Source of the DNA: Pediococcus argentinicus
GTDB taxonomy: Bacteria; Bacillota; Bacilli; Lactobacillales; Lactobacillaceae
Direction of reading: 5' to 3'
Assembly (NCBI RefSeq): GCF_001437605.1
Contig: NZ_JQCQ01000009.1
Coordinates: 1-56,300, forward strand
Length of the DNA: 56,300 bases
Made by a program: the position numbers and the translations under genes. How positions within the stretch are numbered: the first letter of the stretch is position 1; each line of letters starts with the position of its first letter. Below, piece by piece: positions 52,560 to 56,300 of the stretch. The notes below the pieces were generated by a model. The model was not told the origin of the DNA and searched no databases. It was given only the letters and a program-made list of their open reading frames with translations.

Positions 52560-52681
52560 CTAGAGTGTGGATAAAATCGGGTTGCTCTTGAGCATTACAT
52601 AGGAAAGTGATTATTACGGGTTAGGTAATGATTACTTTTCGTAGTAAGCGCAAAGAGCAGATTTTAGGAACACGTTTCAGA
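52560..52681. repeat. Family B structured repeat, copy B3
   Basis: Begins TAGAGTGTGG and ends AGGAACACGTTTC. Outer helix TAAAATC (52572-52578) with GATTTTA (52670-52676), extended by GCTCTT/AAGAGC. Inner hairpin GTGATTATTAC/GTAATGATTAC with loop GGGTTAG. Conserved segments CTTGAGCATTACATAGGAAA and TTTTCGTAGTAAGCGCAAA. Helix sequences differ from B2 but pairing is preserved. Confidence 0.8.
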
Positions 52682-52713
52682 AGAGAAGTATGGTTAAAAG
52701 CATTTGAATAGCT

Positions 52714-52775
52714 CGTTTAAATAGAACACACATTTAAACGAAAAAAAAGAAGCTCACAGGCTTCTTTTTGGGGAG
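52714..52775 (-). terminator. Terminator for the alpha/beta hydrolase gene, next to a 9-bp inverted repeat
   Basis: On the minus strand AAAAAGAAGCC...GGCTTC-like hairpin (AAAAGAAGCCTGTGAGCTTCTTTT) followed by eight T. Just beyond is a perfect inverted repeat CGTTTAAAT/ATTTAAACG (52714-52741). The remaining 150 bases to the gene contain nothing I can name. Confidence 0.65.
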
Positions 52776-52925
52776 TAGGTTGTTAACTAAATTCTGTACT
52801 TTGGAGGAGTAATCAGAATAAAAGTTTTTGAGAAACAATGGTTTGGGATTACCATTGCCTATGAGTATTATACTACAAGTAAAATGTGAATTTTTTGTTA
52901 CGTAATTGTATGGAAAATCAAAAGT

Positions 52926-53870
52926 TTACTTGAATAAATTTTGATTTATAAAATCCATAACTCTATTTTTATATTCAATTGGGTTAATCCAGAAACTTTC
53001 AGCATGAACAGCGTTCTTTACAATCCACTTTGCTTTAGGTCCTTGCGTTGCTGCGTAAGACTTTTCAAGCATTGAGGTAGGGACGTAAAGATCCTTTTCA
53101 CCATGAATAAACATAATAGGTAGCTTGTTTTTCTGTAACTGTTTAACTGAAGAAACTTCGTCAATTGAAAACCCTAGACGACGCCGATTAATTTGGCTAA
53201 TAATTTGTGTCAATGGTGTTCTTGGTAAATGAAATTGAGTTTTAAGTAGGTAAGTTAACTCTTCATCCAAGCTTGAATAACCACAGTCTGAAATGAGAAC
53301 TTTAACTTGTGGTGGTAATTTTTCACCACTAGTCATTTGAATGGTTGCACCACCCATACTTACGCCAAATAAAACAATTTCAGAGTTATCTCCGATTTTA
53401 TCAACAACCATTTTAGCCCATTCCACGTAATCCAAACGATCTAACCAACCAAAGTTGATGTAGTCACCAGAACTAGTTCCGTGAGCACGATCATCGGGAC
53501 AGACAACATTAAATCCATTGTCATAGAACATTTTAGCGAAGTTTGCCATCGTTTCACCATTGCCTTTGTATCCATGAGCAATGACAACTGTTTTATCAGA
53601 TCGATGTTCAGCAGGAATAAAAGTTGCTTCGACGTGATTTTCAAGATCTTCTTTATGAAGAGTCCAGTGTTCACTAGGAACCGAGTTGAACCAGTTTACA
53701 TATTCAAAGTATTCATCAGCGTACTTCTGTTTATCGGCGGCTGCATCAGGAACATAGTCAACACGACGAAAAGCATAATCATAGAATCGAGTAGCTGCAG
53801 CGGCAACACCAGATGCCGCTAAAGTGATTGGCGCTAATATTTCTAATCCAATTCGATATTTACGTTTCAA
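52926..53870 (-). CDS. Alpha/beta hydrolase with N-terminal membrane anchor (TTG start)
   Basis: 314 residues. TTG start with GGAGG five bases upstream. One hydrophobic segment (about 8-25) then the hydrolase fold: VVIAHGYKGNGETMANFA oxyanion region, nucleophile Ser in LFGVSMGGATIQM, Asp in HGEKDLYVPTSM and His in NAVHAESFW. Resembles cell-surface-associated acylhydrolases or peptidases of the S9/S33-like group in lactobacilli. It follows the second tyrosine phosphatase gene almost without a gap. Confidence 0.88.
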   Translation of the reverse strand: MKRKYRIGLEILAPITLAASGVAAAATRFYDYAFRRVDYVPDAAADKQKYADEYFEYVNWFNSVPSEHWTLHKEDLENHVEATFIPAEHRSDKTVVIAHGYKGNGETMANFAKMFYDNGFNVVCPDDRAHGTSSGDYINFGWLDRLDYVEWAKMVVDKIGDNSEIVLFGVSMGGATIQMTSGEKLPPQVKVLISDCGYSSLDEELTYLLKTQFHLPRTPLTQIISQINRRRLGFSIDEVSSVKQLQKNKLPIMFIHGEKDLYVPTSMLEKSYAATQGPKAKWIVKNAVHAESFWINPIEYKNRVMDFINQNLFK

Positions 53871-53879
53871 GGTAGCCTC

Positions 53880-54671
53880 CTAGTTCAAATAAATCTTTTG
53901 TAAATCTTTAATTTCAGAATCGCTAACTTTTAGGTATTCATTCATATAGTTATGCACGTTACCTGAAATTTGATTGATTTCGTGCATGGCGGTGTTGTAG
54001 TAAGAAATATGAACTGACTGTAAAGCTTGCATACTTTGAATGAAAGCAGCGGATGAGTTCTTAATTTTAAGACTCTTTGTCATTGCATCTACAACTGATT
54101 TGGAAGCACGGTTAGTTAATAAATAGTCAGCACGAATAGTATCTTCGTCGATATTAAGAGCGTTTAGTAAGAATACGGCGCCCATTCCAGTGCGGTCTTT
54201 ACCAGCAGTACAGTGGAATAGAAGAGCAGAGTCTTCATCAGAGTTAGCGAGTAATTGATCAAAGAATGTACGATATGCTTTTTGAGCATGAGGATTTTTT
54301 ACTAAATCAACGTATACTTTTTGCATTTCAGTACGTCCAATAGTTGGGTCGATACGCATTTTCCGTTGAAGTAATTCAGTTTGTTTGGAACTTTGAGTTT
54401 CATCAACTGAAAACACTGGATTAAATGAGTATTGAACGCCTTCAGGAACGCGGTCAGGACTTTCTGAACGTTCTTCAGGGGAACGGAAATCAATATCATA
54501 TTGCAATCCGTAGTTACGTAGAAATTCTAAATCTTGTTCAGTAAGTTCGTTTAATTTACCAGAGCGGATTAATTTGTGCCACTTGATACTTTGACCATCA
54601 AGGTTCTTGTAGCCTCCAAGTTCACGGAAATTAGTTCCTTGTTGAATGGGTAGTAATCGTTGTTCTGTCAT
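53880..54671 (-). CDS. Tyrosine-protein phosphatase, copy 2
   Basis: 263 residues, paralogue of the gene at 51592. TNFRELGGYKNLDGQSIKWHKLIRSGKL, DIDFRSPEERSE and the P-loop HCTAGKDRTGMGA with catalytic Cys and Arg. Cytoplasmic by sequence. Likely operon with the alpha/beta hydrolase, whose ribosome site overlaps this stop codon. Confidence 0.9.
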   Translation of the reverse strand: MTEQRLLPIQQGTNFRELGGYKNLDGQSIKWHKLIRSGKLNELTEQDLEFLRNYGLQYDIDFRSPEERSESPDRVPEGVQYSFNPVFSVDETQSSKQTELLQRKMRIDPTIGRTEMQKVYVDLVKNPHAQKAYRTFFDQLLANSDEDSALLFHCTAGKDRTGMGAVFLLNALNIDEDTIRADYLLTNRASKSVVDAMTKSLKIKNSSAAFIQSMQALQSVHISYYNTAMHEINQISGNVHNYMNEYLKVSDSEIKDLQKIYLN

Positions 54672-54744
54672 TATTAATCAACCTTCCATAAAAAGATTAT
54701 TTACGATTAAATCATAGCATAACTACAGCTATTCGGCGGGAAAA

Positions 54745-55200
54745 TTAAATTCTACCAGCCATGTTTTCGTAGATTCGTTTGCAATCGGTACTATTTCCAC
54801 GTAATTCGTAGTCATCAATCATTTCAAATCCGTAATCGCTGGCATAACGACGAGCAGTTAAACAATACTGTTCATTGAAGTTCCGATTACCACTACCAAT
54901 GACACCTAAGCACAATTTACGGTTGTCCTTATAAGCAATATATTCACCTAAAATGTTGGTCATAAGTTCTTTAACACCGTTATCAATTCCATTTCCACCA
55001 TCTAGATATGTTGGAACAAAAGCGAAGTACGGATCGGTTTCAGATTCAAAATCAGTCTGATCGGTAATTTCTTTCTTGACGATGAGCGGATTATTAGCAT
55101 CTAGTTGATGTTGTTGTTCAGCATAATCCTCTAAATCATCCACAAAAGACTGGGTATTACCGGCGATTGATATGTATAAAATATAAATTGATTTGCTCAT
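54745..55200 (-). CDS. nrdI: NrdI flavodoxin-like protein
   Basis: 151 residues. The FMN phosphate loop is in LYISIAGNTQSFVDDL; VPTYLDGGNGIDNGVKELM and GVIGSGNRNFNEQYCLTARR are NrdI hallmarks. NrdI supplies the oxidant that builds the dimanganese-tyrosyl cofactor of class Ib ribonucleotide reductase. No nrdE, nrdF or nrdH is present in this window. GGAGG precedes the ATG. Confidence 0.92.
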   Translation of the reverse strand: MSKSIYILYISIAGNTQSFVDDLEDYAEQQHQLDANNPLIVKKEITDQTDFESETDPYFAFVPTYLDGGNGIDNGVKELMTNILGEYIAYKDNRKLCLGVIGSGNRNFNEQYCLTARRYASDYGFEMIDDYELRGNSTDCKRIYENMAGRI

Positions 55201-55331
55201 AAGTGACTACCTCCAGAAATTATCTATGTATTAATATTACACTGGTGATGGTTAAATTGATACCAGATTTAGAGATATTTAATCCTTGAAATACTGTATG
55301 TTGTGTGCATGAGGATTTATCACGGTTCGAA

Positions 55332-55360
55332 ATGGAAACGCATTCATTTTGTAGTACAAT
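55332..55360 (+). promoter_or_regulatory. cre site and -10 box before the HAD gene
   Basis: ATGGAAACGCATTCA (55332-55345 plus one) matches the CcpA consensus at every fixed position; TACAAT at 55355-55360 is a candidate -10 box. Confidence 0.7.
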
Positions 55361-55392
55361 AATAGTTATTAAGATGAGTGGAGGACGACAAT

Positions 55393-56214
55393 TTGGAACC
55401 ATATTTGATATTTATGGATATAGATGGAACGTTGATTGATAATCATCAGAACGTTTCAGCACTTACTAAAAAGACAATTAAAGAATTACAAGATCAAGGA
55501 GCAATTTTTTACATTGCCACAGGAAGAATGCTCTCATTAGCAAAATTAATTCAGCAGAAGATTAACAATGATGTGGAAATAATTGCATCAAATGGTTCTG
55601 TCTATCAAAAAGGCCATCATATTCACAAATAACATTTAGGATGGAAAGCCTTAAAGGACGTTTACGAAATTACGCAAGCAAATGATATGTCTGTTAATTT
55701 CTTCTCAACGGATAAGACATTTTATACCAAAGAAAAGCCATGGATGTTGAGTCGTTTAGCCCGTGTGCGTGTTATGGCCGATAAAAATGGTAGTCGGAGT
55801 TTTTCACATGTGAAGGATATCGATGAATTACATGGTTTGAGTGATCAGATTATTAATGGAATCATTATTGATCGAAATGATCCAGAAAAGTTAGCTAAGG
55901 TGCGCAAAGAACTACTGGATCACGACTTACTGAACGTTTCTTCATCATCACCAGATAATCTAGAATTAATTCCACGTCGAATTTCTAAAGCCACTGCCGT
56001 TCGTGCTATTAGTGATCAATACGGCATTCCGGTTGAACGTACAATTGGATTTGGTAATGATATGAATGACTTAGAAATGCTTAAAGCCGTTGGTGTCGGT
56101 GTCACAATGGGCAATAGTCCCGATGTTTTAAAAGCTGAAACTGACTTTACAACTGACTCAAATCTAGAAGATGGTTTACCTAAGTTTTTACGGAAGTATT
56201 TTGAATTAGACTGA
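55393..56214 (+). pseudogene. Cof-type HAD-IIB phosphatase interrupted by an in-frame stop
   Basis: TTG start at 55393, seven bases after GGAGGA. Motif I FMDIDGTLIDN, motif II YIATGR, then a TAA at 55630-55632. The frame continues without shift as HLGWKALKDVYEI and runs to the end with FGNDMNDLEML (motif IV). So one nonsense change, probably from CAA, AAA or GAA, splits an otherwise complete enzyme of about 273 residues. Two products, suppression, or a sequencing error are alternatives. Confidence 0.88.
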
Positions 56215-56250
56215 GTGTGGAACAAACCGGTTTGAGGAATACGTTATAAA
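56212..56250. repeat. Family B repeat, collapsed copy B4
   Basis: TGAGTGTGGAA, then the palindrome CAAACCGGTTTG (56223-56234), then AGGAATACGTT. These are the 5' and 3' ends of a family B element, with the outer helix closed on itself and the whole interior missing. It starts at the stop codon of the HAD gene. Confidence 0.65.
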
Positions 56251-56300
56251 AAAGCCCCCATAAAATTGCCTTAACATGCGATAATCCCTTTGTGGTTGAC

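Noticed and set aside
52682-52741. Fifth family B copy after B3
   Set aside because: Fragments such as AGCATTTGAATAG and a hairpin are suggestive, but the conserved loop segments are not clearly present.

Overview
The window looks like a chromosome segment of a low-GC lactic acid bacterium of the family Lactobacillaceae. The signs are a complete type II fatty-acid cluster in the lactobacillus order, a mannitol PTS operon, a Rex/CcpA-type adhE promoter, 2-hydroxyisocaproate-dehydrogenase-like enzymes, a KxYKxGKxW-signal surface protein and AT-rich intergenic DNA. A Companilactobacillus-like genus is my best guess, but the sequence alone does not settle it.

Layout. 1-6200: housekeeping and stress genes (histidine phosphatase, AEC transporter, Cof phosphatase, tRNA-Arg, CsbD, MscL, aldo/keto reductase, VOC protein, NAD(P)-binding protein). 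6190-7907: cysteine synthesis (cysE, frameshifted cysK) behind a leader that encodes a 28-residue Cys-containing peptide and ends in a terminator. 8000-12180: a TPP-riboswitch operon for uptake of a thiamine precursor, with a degenerate beta-lactamase-like gene beside it. 12350-20220: guaC, ilvE with a structured leader, two paralogous L-2-hydroxyacid dehydrogenases flanking adhE, and nagB. 20570-22300: sugar-phosphate antiporter and a small membrane protein. 22700-32480: fabZ-fabH-acpP-fabD-fabG-fabF-accB-fabZ2-accC-accD-accA-fabI and a phosphopantetheinyl transferase, all on one strand. 32500-37540: an AT-rich accessory islet with a tyrosine recombinase, a lectin/MucBP surface protein, an unknown 293-residue protein and a self-regulated TetR/PH-domain pair. 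37800-43480: mannitol operon mtlA-mtlR-mtlF-mtlD. 43600-45800: ackA-pta. 45850-56214: PerR-like regulator, MFS and YihY membrane proteins, an unusual Ig/coiled-coil membrane protein, a broken MFS gene, ASCH protein, two tyrosine phosphatases flanking an alpha/beta hydrolase, an orphan nrdI and a HAD gene with an internal stop.

The most unusual content is outside the genes. Two families of structured repeats keep conserved core or loop sequence while their helix arms differ between copies but stay self-complementary. Family A has two inverted copies (20311-20456, 37588-37734). Family B has three full copies and one collapsed copy (745-857, 52433-52559, 52560-52681, 56212-56250). Both look like undescribed structured RNA or mobile DNA elements. 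Other leads are a Cys leader-peptide attenuator with a plausible antiterminator, an uncharacterised leader before ilvE, and a recombinase with dif-like sequence beside a surface gene whose frame depends on an A7 tract.

Several single-base lesions (cysK, surface protein, MFS, HAD) and two apparent ATA start codons occur in this one window. They may be real decay or switching, or sequencing errors; raw reads would decide.
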